Of a stretch of 51,074 bases of DNA, positions 1-8,284 are shown one piece after another. The position numbers and the translations under genes are program-made. Position 1 is the stretch's first letter. Each line of letters opens with the position of its first letter. This DNA is from Streptomyces apricus (lineage in GTDB: Bacteria > Actinomycetota > Actinomycetes > Streptomycetales > Streptomycetaceae). Below the pieces are notes generated by a model. The model was not told the origin of the DNA. It did not search any database and worked only from the letters and a program-made list of their open reading frames with translations. Where the stretch lies: contig NZ_VDFC01000015.1 of NCBI RefSeq assembly GCF_008369065.1, positions 159,650-210,723 on the forward strand, written 5' to 3'.

Positions 1-78
1 CCCCTAGGTACCTAGGGGCGCGGGGAACTGCGCAGGAGCGCGCAGCGCGACAGGGGGGTCTGGGGGCGCAGCCCCCAG
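1..78. repeat. Streptomyces-type intergenic repeat with two hairpins
   Basis: Positions 1-18 are a perfect palindrome (CCCCTAGGTACCTAGGGG). It runs into the core GGGGCGCGGGGAACTGCGC at 15-33. A second hairpin lies at 60-78, with arms CTGGGGGC and GCCCCCAG around GCA. The core recurs at 27531-27637 (inverted pair) and 47288-47335, with a variant in the tandem array at 29653-29937. The palindromes could act as a bidirectional terminator for a gene left of the window. Confidence 0.7.
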
Positions 79-377
79 GGACGGCCGCGCGGTCGGATCA
101 GAGGCCACGAGCACCGCCGGGTCGACCGCGACGCGGCCTGGGGCGTGTGTTGGTCGGGAGAGCGTGTTCTAACAGTCGTCTCAGCTTCGCTTGGTACCAA
201 TTCGGCATTGGACGAGCGAGGCGAATCGTGTGCAGGAGGCGTTGATGGTCGTCGATGTGACGCCGTCAGGGAAAGCGCCGCCCGCGGGTCGCACGCCGGT
301 AAAGGGTCGCACTGAAGCATCTCGCAGACGGATGCCGTGCGGATACCGCACCCACAAACAGCTGAAGAGAGACTGAC
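79..377. other. Upstream region of the amidohydrolase, no convincing gene
   Basis: This is about 300 bases without a supported gene. An open frame at 191-376 ends just before the amidohydrolase start, but it lacks a clear ribosome site and resembles nothing I recognise. A GAAGAGAG stretch about 7 bases before the ATG at 378 is the likely ribosome binding site of the next gene. Confidence 0.4.
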
Positions 378-1526
378 ATGAAGCGTATGGGACGTCGCGG
401 CTTTCTGGCCGCTTCCACGGCACTCGGCGCCGGTGCCGGCCTGTCCGCCTATGCCGCTGTTTCGGCAGCGGACGAGGACAGGACTCCGGGCAAGGATCCG
501 GACAAGACCGCGGACATTGCCTTGCGGGACCGGGACCTTCCTTTCATCGGCACGGAGGAGACCTTCTCGACCCCCACGTTGCTGAAGCTGAACTCCATCA
601 ATCAGGACCACATAGCGTTCCTGGAGGAAATCGGTCTTTCGGATCTGGGCAAACGCCGCATCGGTGACATGGACGCGGGGGGACTCGACGTCCAGATCCT
701 TTCCGCCCATACGCCCTCCGTGCAAAACGTCCCTGGGCAGCGGGGCATCGACCTCGCCCATCGCCTCAACCGGCAACTCGTGGACGGGCCGATCGCCAAG
801 TATCCGGGCCGCTTCAAGGCCTTCGCCACCCTGCCCCTGCAGAGCCCGGAGGCGGCGGCGGACGAACTGGAACGCTCGGTCCGGGAGGATGGCTTCCTGG
901 GTGCGCTGACCAACGGGCACATCACGAAGAAGTATCTCGATCATCCCGACTTCGAGCCCGTGCTGGAACGTGCCGTTGCTCTCGATGTGCCGATCTACCT
1001 GCATCCCGGCTATCCGGCCGACGAGGTCTTCAAGATCTACTACAGCACCACACGGTCCGAGTACACGAAAGAGTTCCAGGACTACATTTTCAGCGGGTCC
1101 GGATACGGCTGGCACCAGGAGGTGTTGACCCAGTGCGTTCGGATGATCACCTACGGGGTCTTCGACAGGTTCCCCAAGCTGAAAATCATCATCGGTCACA
1201 TGGGTGAAGGTCTTCCCTTCTACTACGAGCGGATCGTCAATGACATGGGCGAGCCGACCGAGGACTCGCTCGAAAAGCCTGTCGGACAGTACTTCAAGGA
1301 CAACTTCTGGATCACGACCAGCGCATTCCCCCAGACCGAACTGCTCCATCTCCTGCTGAAGTACATAAGCGTGGATCGAGTGATGTTCGCAACCGACTAC
1401 CCGTTCGCGAACATAAAGGAGCAGACCGACTGGTTCCGCGGAGTCGATCTGCCGCGCGAGGACAAGGAGAAGATTGCGTTCCGGAATGCGGAGAAACTGT
1501 TCGGAATGAAAGTGCCCGTGAAGTGA
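378..1526 (+). CDS. Tat-exported amidohydrolase-2 family protein (ACMSD/resorcylate decarboxylase type)
   Basis: 382 aa. The N-terminus MKRMGRRGFLAAS has the twin-arginine pattern followed by an Ala/Gly-rich hydrophobic stretch, so export by Tat is expected; this is unusual because most relatives are cytoplasmic. The TIM-barrel motifs of the amidohydrolase-2 family are visible: IGTEETFSTP near residue 55 (the E-x-H position of the decarboxylases, with Thr for His), YLHPGYP near 212, IIIGHMGEG near 275 and FATDYPFAN near 338, supplying the metal His and Asp ligands. Family members decarboxylate or hydrolyse aromatic or unsaturated carboxylic acids; the substrate here cannot be told. Several ATA and TTT codons make its codon use less GC-biased than its neighbours, hinting at separate acquisition. 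Confidence 0.85.
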   Translation: MKRMGRRGFLAASTALGAGAGLSAYAAVSAADEDRTPGKDPDKTADIALRDRDLPFIGTEETFSTPTLLKLNSINQDHIAFLEEIGLSDLGKRRIGDMDAGGLDVQILSAHTPSVQNVPGQRGIDLAHRLNRQLVDGPIAKYPGRFKAFATLPLQSPEAAADELERSVREDGFLGALTNGHITKKYLDHPDFEPVLERAVALDVPIYLHPGYPADEVFKIYYSTTRSEYTKEFQDYIFSGSGYGWHQEVLTQCVRMITYGVFDRFPKLKIIIGHMGEGLPFYYERIVNDMGEPTEDSLEKPVGQYFKDNFWITTSAFPQTELLHLLLKYISVDRVMFATDYPFANIKEQTDWFRGVDLPREDKEKIAFRNAEKLFGMKVPVK

Positions 1527-1593
1527 CAGCCGGCGTCCGGGCAGGTGGCGGTGGATGCCGAGGTGTGCCGGCACCGTGGCGGGGGCGAGGAGC

Positions 1594-2331
1594 TCAGGCC
1601 CCCGTCGCGGAGAGCGCGGGCGAGGCCGCCCTGTCGTAGCGCGTGAGCACCACCTGGACCACCTCCGGCGCCGGGCCCAGGACGTCCGCCAGGACGTCCG
1701 CCCCGGCGGCGCCCCGCGCGATCCGGTCCGGCAGGAAGCCGGGCGCCAGGACGTACGGCGCGACAGCCACCCGCGCACACCCCGCCGCGCGCAGCGCCTC
1801 CACCGCCTCCTCCGTCCGGGGCAGCGCCGCCGAGGCGAACGCGGGCCGCACGGCGCGCCAGCCGGCCCGCCGCCACTCCCGCACGATCCCCTCGATCACC
1901 GCGAGCGCCTCCGGGTCCGTGGACCCCGCCGACGCCAGCACGACCCCGGTCGAGGACCTGTCGGCGGGGGACACCCCCGCCTCGTACAGGCGGCGTTCGA
2001 GCGCGGCCGTCAACAGCGGCGAGGGGCCGAGCACCTCGGCCTGCCGGATCCGCAGCCGCGCGGGCGCCGCGTCCAGCACCGCCGGGATGTCGGACTTCGC
2101 GTGGAAGGCCCGGGTCAGGAGCAGGGGGAGCGCCACCACGTCCCGTACGCCCTCCGCCGCCAGCGACTCCAGCACCCCCGCCACCGACGGGACGTCGAAG
2201 TCCAGGAAGCCGGTCTCCACGCGCACCCCGGGCCGCCGCGCCCGCACCCGGCGCACCAGGGCGTGCACGGTCGCGGCATGGCGCGGATCGCGGCTGCCGT
2301 GGGCGACGACGAGGAGGACCGGGCGCGGCAC
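1594..2331 (-). CDS. Sirohydrochlorin chelatase (CbiX/SirB type)
   Basis: 245 aa from a GTG start six bases after the upstream permease stop. The start LLVVAHGSRDP is the signature of the CbiX/SirB class II chelatases, in which the His of HGSRD binds the inserted metal. A second half-domain with a similar fold follows (VLASAGSTDPEA near residue 135), giving the usual two-lobed chelatase. Its place as last gene of the sulfate assimilation operon suggests iron insertion into sirohydrochlorin to make the sirohaem needed by the sulfite reductase encoded upstream. Cobalt insertion for B12 is the alternative, but no cobalamin genes are nearby. Confidence 0.88.
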   Translation of the reverse strand: MPRPVLLVVAHGSRDPRHAATVHALVRRVRARRPGVRVETGFLDFDVPSVAGVLESLAAEGVRDVVALPLLLTRAFHAKSDIPAVLDAAPARLRIRQAEVLGPSPLLTAALERRLYEAGVSPADRSSTGVVLASAGSTDPEALAVIEGIVREWRRAGWRAVRPAFASAALPRTEEAVEALRAAGCARVAVAPYVLAPGFLPDRIARGAAGADVLADVLGPAPEVVQVVLTRYDRAASPALSATGA

Positions 2332-2336
2332 GGGCG

Positions 2337-3260
2337 TCAGCTCTTCACGAGGAGACCGCGGCTGCGCAGGACCCACCGCTCCAGCGGGCTGAAGATCAGC
2401 AGGTCGATGGCGATGCCGACGATCAGGATGAGGAGGATGGCGAGGAACACCATGGGCATGCTGTTGGCCGTACGGCCGTTCTCCAGCAGCTGGCCGAGGC
2501 CGATGCCCAGGTCGGGCGAGGACGCGATGATCTCGGCGGCCATCAGGGAACGCCACGAGAACGCCCAGCCCTGCTTGAGCCCCGCGAGGTAGCCGGGCAG
2601 CGCGGCCGGGACCACGATGTGCCAGGTGCCCCGCAGCCCCGTCGCGCCCAGGGTCCGGCCCGCCCGCAGGAACAGCGGCGGCACCTGGTCGACACCGGAG
2701 ACCAGCCCGTTGGCGATCGAGGGGACCGCGCCGAGCAGGATGACGGCGTACATCATCGAGTCGTTGAGCCCCAGCCACAGGACGGCCGGCGGCACCCACG
2801 CCACCGACGGCAGCGACTGGAGGCCGGACAGGATCGGGCCGATCGCCGCGCGGACGAACTTCACCCGCGCGACCAGCAGGCCGAGCGGCGTGCCGATCAC
2901 GAGGGCCATCAGGAAGCCCAGCAGGCCGCGCGAGACGCTGGTCCAGATGTATTCGAGGAGGGTGCCCTGGAGCCAGGCCTCCTGGACCTCGTCCCAGACC
3001 GCGGACGGCGCCGGCAGCTTGTAGCTGTCGGTGACCTCCGCCCACACCAGGACCTGCCAGACCACCAGGACCAGCGCCACGGCGACGACCGGCGGGAAGA
3101 CCTTCTCCATGAAGGTCCTGCGGAACGGGGTGCGCCGGGTCTGCGCCGTCGTCTCCAGCGCGTCGAGGCCCGCTTCGAGTCCGGCGAGGTCGCCCCCGCC
3201 GTCCTTGCCCGCGGGAGCGCCGCCGTCCTCCTTGACGAGGCTCGTCTCAGTGCTGGCCAT
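2337..3260 (-). CDS. ABC transporter permease, SsuC/TauC type
   Basis: 307 aa. About six membrane helices follow a charged N-terminal tail of roughly 55 residues. The cytoplasmic EAA-like loop is visible as LGATGLRGTWHIVVPAALPG near residue 205, where the ATPase docks. I chose the ATG at 3260 because it lies inside the end of the upstream ATPase gene (14-base overlap), typical of coupled ABC genes. With its ATPase and lipoprotein partners it forms an importer of the nitrate/sulfonate/taurine family. The sulfur operon context favours sulfonates or sulfate. Confidence 0.92.
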   Translation of the reverse strand: MASTETSLVKEDGGAPAGKDGGGDLAGLEAGLDALETTAQTRRTPFRRTFMEKVFPPVVAVALVLVVWQVLVWAEVTDSYKLPAPSAVWDEVQEAWLQGTLLEYIWTSVSRGLLGFLMALVIGTPLGLLVARVKFVRAAIGPILSGLQSLPSVAWVPPAVLWLGLNDSMMYAVILLGAVPSIANGLVSGVDQVPPLFLRAGRTLGATGLRGTWHIVVPAALPGYLAGLKQGWAFSWRSLMAAEIIASSPDLGIGLGQLLENGRTANSMPMVFLAILLILIVGIAIDLLIFSPLERWVLRSRGLLVKS

Positions 3261-4041
3261 GGCGGCGGATCTCCCCACGCAGTTGTTCGGTGATCTCGAC
3301 GGACAGCTCCGCGACCTCGGTGTCCTCGATCCGGCGCGGCTGCGGGATGCCGACCGTCCACTCCCGCGCGATGCGCCCCGGGCGCGAGGACAGCAGCACC
3401 ACGCGCTCGGCGAGCCGCACCGCCTCGCGCACGTTGTGCGTCACGAACAGCACCGACAGGTTCGTCTCGCGCCAGATCCGGGTCAGCTCGTCGTGCAGCA
3501 CGTCCCGGGTGATGGCGTCCAGGGCCGCGAACGGCTCGTCCATCAGCAGCAGCCGGCTGTCCTGGGCGAGCGCGCGCGCCAGCGCGACGCGCTGGCGCAT
3601 GCCGCCGGACAGCTCGTGCACCCGCTTGCCGTACGCGCCCTTCAGGCGGACGAGCTCCAGGAGCTCCTCCGCCCTGCCGCGGCGCTCGGCCTTGGGCAGG
3701 CCCCGCAGGCGCAGGGCCAGTTCGATGTTCTTGCCCGCGGTCAGCCACGGGAAGAGGGCGTGCTCCTGGAACATCAGGGCCGGGCGGCCGTCGGTGCTGA
3801 TGCCGCCCGCGGACGGCTCGTCCAGCCCGGCGACCAGGTTCAGCAGCGTCGACTTGCCGCACCCGGAGGCTCCCAGGAGGGTGACGAACTCTCCCGGCCG
3901 GACATCGAGCGTGATGTCGTCCAGGACGAGCTGCTGCCCGGCGGGGCCGGCGAAGGACTTCGAGACGTGCTCGATCCGGGCGGCGTACTCCACCGACGTA
4001 CCGGAGCCGGCGTCGGCGCTTTTGGCGAGGGCGGTTGCCAT
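3247..4041 (-). CDS. ABC transporter ATP-binding protein, SsuB/TauB type
   Basis: 264 aa. All ATPase motifs are intact: Walker A GASGCGKST, signature LSGGMRQRVALARAL, Walker B LLLMDEPFAALD and the H-loop LFVTHNVREA. The ATG at 4041 is preceded by AGGAGGTG at good spacing, which decides against the in-frame ATG at 4065. It energises uptake through the adjacent permease. The order lipoprotein-ATPase-permease in one operon with cys genes points to import of an oxidised sulfur compound. Confidence 0.94.
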   Translation of the reverse strand: MATALAKSADAGSGTSVEYAARIEHVSKSFAGPAGQQLVLDDITLDVRPGEFVTLLGASGCGKSTLLNLVAGLDEPSAGGISTDGRPALMFQEHALFPWLTAGKNIELALRLRGLPKAERRGRAEELLELVRLKGAYGKRVHELSGGMRQRVALARALAQDSRLLLMDEPFAALDAITRDVLHDELTRIWRETNLSVLFVTHNVREAVRLAERVVLLSSRPGRIAREWTVGIPQPRRIEDTEVAELSVEITEQLRGEIRRHGQH

Positions 4042-4077
4042 GGTCGTCACCTCCTGGGAACTCATGGACGTACGGGG

Positions 4078-5184
4078 CTACTTGACGCCGAGGCCGGCGT
4101 CGTCGACCGCTTGCGCGCCCTCGGCCTTCAGGACCTTGTTCAGCGTCGTGAGGTCGTAGATGCCGTCGAGCCTCGGCTTCTCCAGCAGACCGGCCTTCAC
4201 CGCGTGCTCGGCCTCGGCGTCGAGGGTCGAGGCCAGCGGGTCGTCGGTGAACTGGATCGACTTCCACGCCGGGTCGATGACCTCGGCGGGCAGCTCCTTG
4301 CCGGACAGCTCCTTGAGCTTGGTGTTGGCGGCGGCCTTCGCCTCGTCCGGGTTGGCGTTGATCCACTTGTTGGTCTTCACCGAGCCGCGCAGCACGGCCT
4401 CGACGACGTCCGGGTGCGCCTTCAGGAACTTCTGCGACACGATGATGTTCGTGATCACGAACTTCTTGTCCGGCCACAGGTCGGCCTCGTCGAGCAGCAC
4501 CTTCGCGCCCTCGGCGACCAGCTTGGACGCGGTCGGCTCCGGCACCCACGCGCCGTCCACGGAGCCCGACTTGTAGGCGTCCGGGGTGATCTTGTTGTCC
4601 GTGCGGACCACGGAGACGTCGCCCTTGCCGCTCTGGGCGTCCACCTTCCAGCCCTGCTCGGCTATCCAGTTGAGGAACGCCACGTCCTGCGTGTTGCCCA
4701 GCTGCGGGGTGGCGATCTTCTTGCCCTTGACGTCCTTCAGGGACGTGATCTTCTTCGGGTTCACGACGAGCTTCACGCCGCCGGAGGCCGAACCGCCGAT
4801 GATCCGCAGGCCCTTGCCGTCGGTCGTGGTGTAGCCGTTGATGGCGGGGGAGGGGCCGATCCAGCCGATGTCGATCGACCCGGAGTTCAGCGCCTCGATC
4901 TCGGAGGGACCCGCGTTGAACTGGGAGTACGAGGCCTTCGTGCCCCCGAGCTCCTTCTGCAGCAGCCCCTCCTGGTCACCCACGAGCGCGGTGGCGTGGG
5001 TGAGGTTCGGGAAGTAGCCGATCCGTACGGTGTCGGCGGAGAGCTTCTCGCCCTTCGCGGCGACCTTCGAGGTGTCCTCGTCCTCGGAGTCGGAACCGTA
5101 GCCGCACGCGGCGAGGGTCAGGAGGGGGAGAGCGGCGGCCACGGCGAGGCCGCGGCGGAGCAGTGCGGAGCTTTTGGCAGGCAC
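4078..5184 (-). CDS. Substrate-binding lipoprotein of the SsuA/TauA ABC family
   Basis: 368 aa. The signal peptide ends in a lipobox (LTLAAC at residues 22-27), so the mature protein is a lipid-anchored extracellular receptor. After an acidic linker (DSEDEDTS) comes VRIGYFPNLTHA near residue 53, the start of the type II periplasmic-binding fold of the NMT1/SsuA family. Length is usual for actinobacterial members. It captures the ligand and delivers it to the permease. Sulfonate or sulfate ester is the best guess from context; the sequence does not fix the ligand. Confidence 0.9.
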   Translation of the reverse strand: MPAKSSALLRRGLAVAAALPLLTLAACGYGSDSEDEDTSKVAAKGEKLSADTVRIGYFPNLTHATALVGDQEGLLQKELGGTKASYSQFNAGPSEIEALNSGSIDIGWIGPSPAINGYTTTDGKGLRIIGGSASGGVKLVVNPKKITSLKDVKGKKIATPQLGNTQDVAFLNWIAEQGWKVDAQSGKGDVSVVRTDNKITPDAYKSGSVDGAWVPEPTASKLVAEGAKVLLDEADLWPDKKFVITNIIVSQKFLKAHPDVVEAVLRGSVKTNKWINANPDEAKAAANTKLKELSGKELPAEVIDPAWKSIQFTDDPLASTLDAEAEHAVKAGLLEKPRLDGIYDLTTLNKVLKAEGAQAVDDAGLGVK

Positions 5185-5310
5185 GGGAGGGGTGTCCTCT
5201 CGTCGGCCCGGCGGTCACGGTTCTTCAGGTCGTGGCCGGGAGGTCGGCAGGTCTTCGTCGTATCCGCGACGGCGGGCGGGGGGACGGGGCGCGCAGGCAG
5301 TGCGCGTACG

Positions 5311-5415
5311 TCAGCACGCACATCGCGCCACTCCGCCCTGCCCGCTGCCGAGGGCGCCGCTGCCGACGCGGCCGCCCTCCTTCGCGAACGTGGAGTAGAA
5401 GTCGGTGGGAGTCAT
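5311..5415 (-). CDS. 34-codon ORF ending Arg-Cys-Ala-Cys, possible regulatory leader
   Basis: The ATG lies one base after the cysN stop, and the frame ends with Arg-Cys-Ala-Cys then TGA. The rest is Gly/Ser-rich (VGSGALGSGQGG). Just after the stop, GTGCG and CGCAC can pair into a small stem. The gap from cysN to the transporter gene is otherwise long (232 bases) for this operon. Terminal cysteine codons before a structured gap fit a cysteine-sensing leader for the ABC genes, but there is no strong ribosome site. It could be a chance frame. Confidence 0.35.
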   Translation of the reverse strand: MTPTDFYSTFAKEGGRVGSGALGSGQGGVARCAC

Positions 5416-5416
5416 G

Positions 5417-6781
5417 TCAGAAGTCCCACCCGTCGTCGTCCGCCTCGGCCTTCACCGGCTCCGGCGAGGCGAAGGACTCGCCGACCATGCCCGCGGTGAG
5501 CGTGGTGCCGTCGGCGGGGTCGATGAGGATGAACGAGCCGGTGCGCCGGGAGTCGGCGTAGGAGTCCACCGGCAGCGGCTCGGCGGTGCGGATCTTCACG
5601 CGGCCGATGTCGTTGGCGACCAGGTGGCCCGGGTGCGGGTGCAGGGACAGGTCGTCCAGGGTCAGCCGCGAGGGGATGTCCTTGACGAGCGCCTTGACCG
5701 TGCGGGTGCCGTGCTTGAGCAGCACGCGGTGGCCGACGGTCAGCGGCGCGTCGGCCACGTGGCAGACGGTCGCCTCGATGTCCTGCGTGGTCGCGGGCGC
5801 GTCCTGGGTAGGCACGATCAGGTCGCCGCGCGAGACGTCGATGTCGTCCTCCAGGAGAACTGTCACCGACTGCGTCGTCCAGGCCACGTCGACCGGCTCG
5901 CCCAGCAGGTCGATGGAGGCGATCCGCGAGGTGCGGCCCGAGGGCAGCACGGTGACCTGCTCGCCGACCCGGAACGCGCCGGCCGCGATCTGGCCCGCGT
6001 ACCCGCGGTAGTCCGGGTGCTCGGCGGTCTGCGGGCGGATCACGTACTGCACGGGCAGGCGCGCGTGGCAGGTCGCCAGGTCGTGGCTGACCGGCAGGGT
6101 CTCCAGGTGCTCCAGGAAGGTGGGCCCGCCGTACCAGTCCATGTTCGCGGAAGGGTCCACCACGTTGTCCCCGGCGAGCGCGGAGATCGGGATCGCGGTG
6201 ATCTCCGGGACGCCCAGCTCGGAGGCGTACGCCGTGAACTCCTCGGCGATGGCGGCGAAGACGGGCTCCCGGTAGTCGACCAGGTCCATCTTGTTGACGG
6301 CGAGCACGACGTGCGGGACGCGCAGCAGCGCGGCGATCGCGGCGTGCCGGCGGGTCTGCTCGACGACGCCGTTGCGCGCGTCGACCAGGACCACCGTCAG
6401 CTCGGCGGTGGAGGCGCCGGTGACCATGTTGCGCGTGTACTGCACGTGCCCCGGGGTGTCGGCGAGGATGAACCGCCGCCGGGCCGTGGCGAAGTAGCGG
6501 TAGGCCACGTCGATGGTGATGCCCTGTTCGCGTTCGGCGCGCAGGCCGTCGGTGAGCAGGGCGAGGTCGGGGGTCTCCTGGCCGCGGTTGCGGGAGGCGT
6601 GCTCGACGGCCTCCAGCTGGTCGGTGAGGACCGACTTGGAGTCGTGCAGCAGGCGTCCCACGAGGGTGGACTTGCCGTCGTCGACGGAACCGGCGGTCGC
6701 GAACCGCAGCAGCGTCGTCGCGGACAGCTCCTCGACCGACAGCGGCTCGGTGCGCCCGGAGGGCTCGGTGGTGCTCGTCAT
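5417..6781 (-). CDS. cysN: Sulfate adenylyltransferase subunit 1 (GTPase)
   Basis: 454 aa. This is the GTPase subunit of ATP sulfurylase, which couples GTP hydrolysis to the making of adenosine 5'-phosphosulfate (APS). It has an EF-Tu-like G domain with G1 AGSVDDGKST (near residue 30), G3 DTPGHVQY (near 107) and G4 NKMDLVD (near 162), followed by two beta-barrel domains. There is no fused APS kinase domain; a separate cysC is present. The start lies two bases after the cysD stop. Confidence 0.97.
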   Translation of the reverse strand: MTSTTEPSGRTEPLSVEELSATTLLRFATAGSVDDGKSTLVGRLLHDSKSVLTDQLEAVEHASRNRGQETPDLALLTDGLRAEREQGITIDVAYRYFATARRRFILADTPGHVQYTRNMVTGASTAELTVVLVDARNGVVEQTRRHAAIAALLRVPHVVLAVNKMDLVDYREPVFAAIAEEFTAYASELGVPEITAIPISALAGDNVVDPSANMDWYGGPTFLEHLETLPVSHDLATCHARLPVQYVIRPQTAEHPDYRGYAGQIAAGAFRVGEQVTVLPSGRTSRIASIDLLGEPVDVAWTTQSVTVLLEDDIDVSRGDLIVPTQDAPATTQDIEATVCHVADAPLTVGHRVLLKHGTRTVKALVKDIPSRLTLDDLSLHPHPGHLVANDIGRVKIRTAEPLPVDSYADSRRTGSFILIDPADGTTLTAGMVGESFASPEPVKAEADDDGWDF

Positions 6782-6783
6782 GG

Positions 6784-7719
6784 CTAGAAGTACCCCTCGC
6801 GCTTGCGGTCTTCCATCGCGGCCTCGGACATCTTGTCGTCGGCGCGGGTGGCGCCCCGCTCGGTGAGCCGGGAGGCGGCGATCTCGGCGATCACCGCGTC
6901 CAGGGTGGTGGCGTCGGAGTCCACGGCACCCGTGCAGGACATGTCGCCGACCGTGCGGTAGCGCACCAGCCGGGTCTCGGTGTCCTCGCCGTCCTTGGGG
7001 CCGCCCCACTCGCCCGCGGTCAGCCACATGCCGGCCCGCCGGAAGACCTCGCGCTCGTGGGCGAAGTAGATCTCCGGCAGCTCGATGCCCTCGCGGGCGA
7101 TGTACTGCCACACGTCCAGCTCGGTCCAGTTGGAGAGCGGGAAGACGCGCACGTGCTCGCCGGGGGCGTGCCGTCCGTTGTAGAGGTTCCACAGCTCGGG
7201 GCGCTGGCGGCGCGGGTCCCACTGGGAGAACTCGTCGCGCAGCGAGAACACCCGCTCCTTGGCGCGGGCCTTCTCCTCGTCGCGGCGCCCGCCGCCGAAG
7301 ACCGCGTCGAACCGCTCCGCCTGGATCTTCTCCGTCAGCGGCAGGGTCTGCAGCGGGTTGCGCGTCCCGTCGGGGCGCTCGCGCAGGACGCCGCGGTCGA
7401 TGTAGTCCTGCACCGAGGCCACGTGCAGGCGCAGGCCGTGCCGCTCGACCGTGCGGTCGCGGTACTCCAGGACCTCGGGGAAGTTGTGGCCGGTGTCCAC
7501 GTGCAGCAGCGAGAACGGCACCGCGGCGGGTGCGAACGCCTTCAGCGCCAGGTGCAGCATGACGATGGAGTCCTTGCCGCCGGAGAAGAGGATCACCGGC
7601 CGCTCGAACTCGCCCGCCACCTCGCGGAAGATGTGCACCGCCTCGGACTCCAGGGCGTCCAGGTGCGAGAGCGCGTACGGACTGCCGGTCTCCTCGGAGA
7701 CGTCGGCGACGGTCGTCAT
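6784..7719 (-). CDS. cysD: Sulfate adenylyltransferase subunit 2
   Basis: 311 aa. This is the catalytic subunit of ATP sulfurylase, of the adenosine-nucleotide alpha-hydrolase (PP-loop) superfamily. The loop VILFSGGKDSIVMLHLA sits near residue 45, and the family's C-terminal DATTLDAVIAEIA and REGYF end are present. It pairs with CysN to turn sulfate and ATP into APS. The start ATG overlaps the cysC stop by four bases (ATGA), so translation is coupled. Confidence 0.97.
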   Translation of the reverse strand: MTTVADVSEETGSPYALSHLDALESEAVHIFREVAGEFERPVILFSGGKDSIVMLHLALKAFAPAAVPFSLLHVDTGHNFPEVLEYRDRTVERHGLRLHVASVQDYIDRGVLRERPDGTRNPLQTLPLTEKIQAERFDAVFGGGRRDEEKARAKERVFSLRDEFSQWDPRRQRPELWNLYNGRHAPGEHVRVFPLSNWTELDVWQYIAREGIELPEIYFAHEREVFRRAGMWLTAGEWGGPKDGEDTETRLVRYRTVGDMSCTGAVDSDATTLDAVIAEIAASRLTERGATRADDKMSEAAMEDRKREGYF

Positions 7720-8282
7720 GCGAGACCCCTCTCGGCGAGCAGCGCGTACAGCGCCGCCGCGGACTCCTGTACGGACTGGGTGTGCGACTCGATGCGCAGG
7801 TCCGGCGACTCGGGCTCCTCGTACGGGTCGTCGACCCCGGTGAGCCCGGAGATCTCGCCCGCCGCCTGCTTGGCGTACAGGCCCTTCACGTCCCGCTCGC
7901 TGCACACCTCGACCGGGGTGGCGACGTGCACCTCCAGGTACGCGGTGCCGCCGGCCTGGTGGCGCTTGCGCACCGCCTCGCGGCTGTCGGCGTACGGGGC
8001 GATGACCGGCACCAGCGTCTTGACGCCGTTGCGGGAGAGCAGGTCGGCGAGGAAGCCGATGCGCTGGACGTTGGTGTGCCGGTCCTCGCGGCTGAAGCCG
8101 AGGCCCGCCGTCAGGAACGTACGGATCTCGTCGCCGTCGAGCACCTCGACGCGGTGGCCCTCCTCGCGCAGCCGTCCGGCCAGCTCGTACGCGATGGTGG
8201 TCTTGCCGGCGCTCGGCAGACCCGTGAGCCAGATGGTGGCTCCGGTCACGTGGTTCTCCTGGTTCATCGGGGTCGCTGCCAT
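7716..8282 (-). CDS. cysC: Adenylyl-sulfate (APS) kinase
   Basis: 188 aa. It phosphorylates APS to PAPS. The P-loop GLPSAGKTTIA is near residue 20, followed by DGDEIRTFLTAGLGFSREDR and RDVKGLYAKQ, all standard for CysC. I used the ATG at 8282, two bases after the cysH stop; the ATG at 8267 is an alternative five codons in. The next reductase (CysH) looks like an APS rather than PAPS reductase, so the PAPS made here may serve sulfotransferases more than assimilation. Confidence 0.95.
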   Translation of the reverse strand: MAATPMNQENHVTGATIWLTGLPSAGKTTIAYELAGRLREEGHRVEVLDGDEIRTFLTAGLGFSREDRHTNVQRIGFLADLLSRNGVKTLVPVIAPYADSREAVRKRHQAGGTAYLEVHVATPVEVCSERDVKGLYAKQAAGEISGLTGVDDPYEEPESPDLRIESHTQSVQESAAALYALLAERGLA

Positions 8283-8284
8283 GG

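Noticed and set aside
12-1778. Long minus-strand open frame of 588 codons opposite the amidohydrolase
   Set aside because: It is the antisense shadow of the gene at 378-1526 and has no domain or ribosome site.
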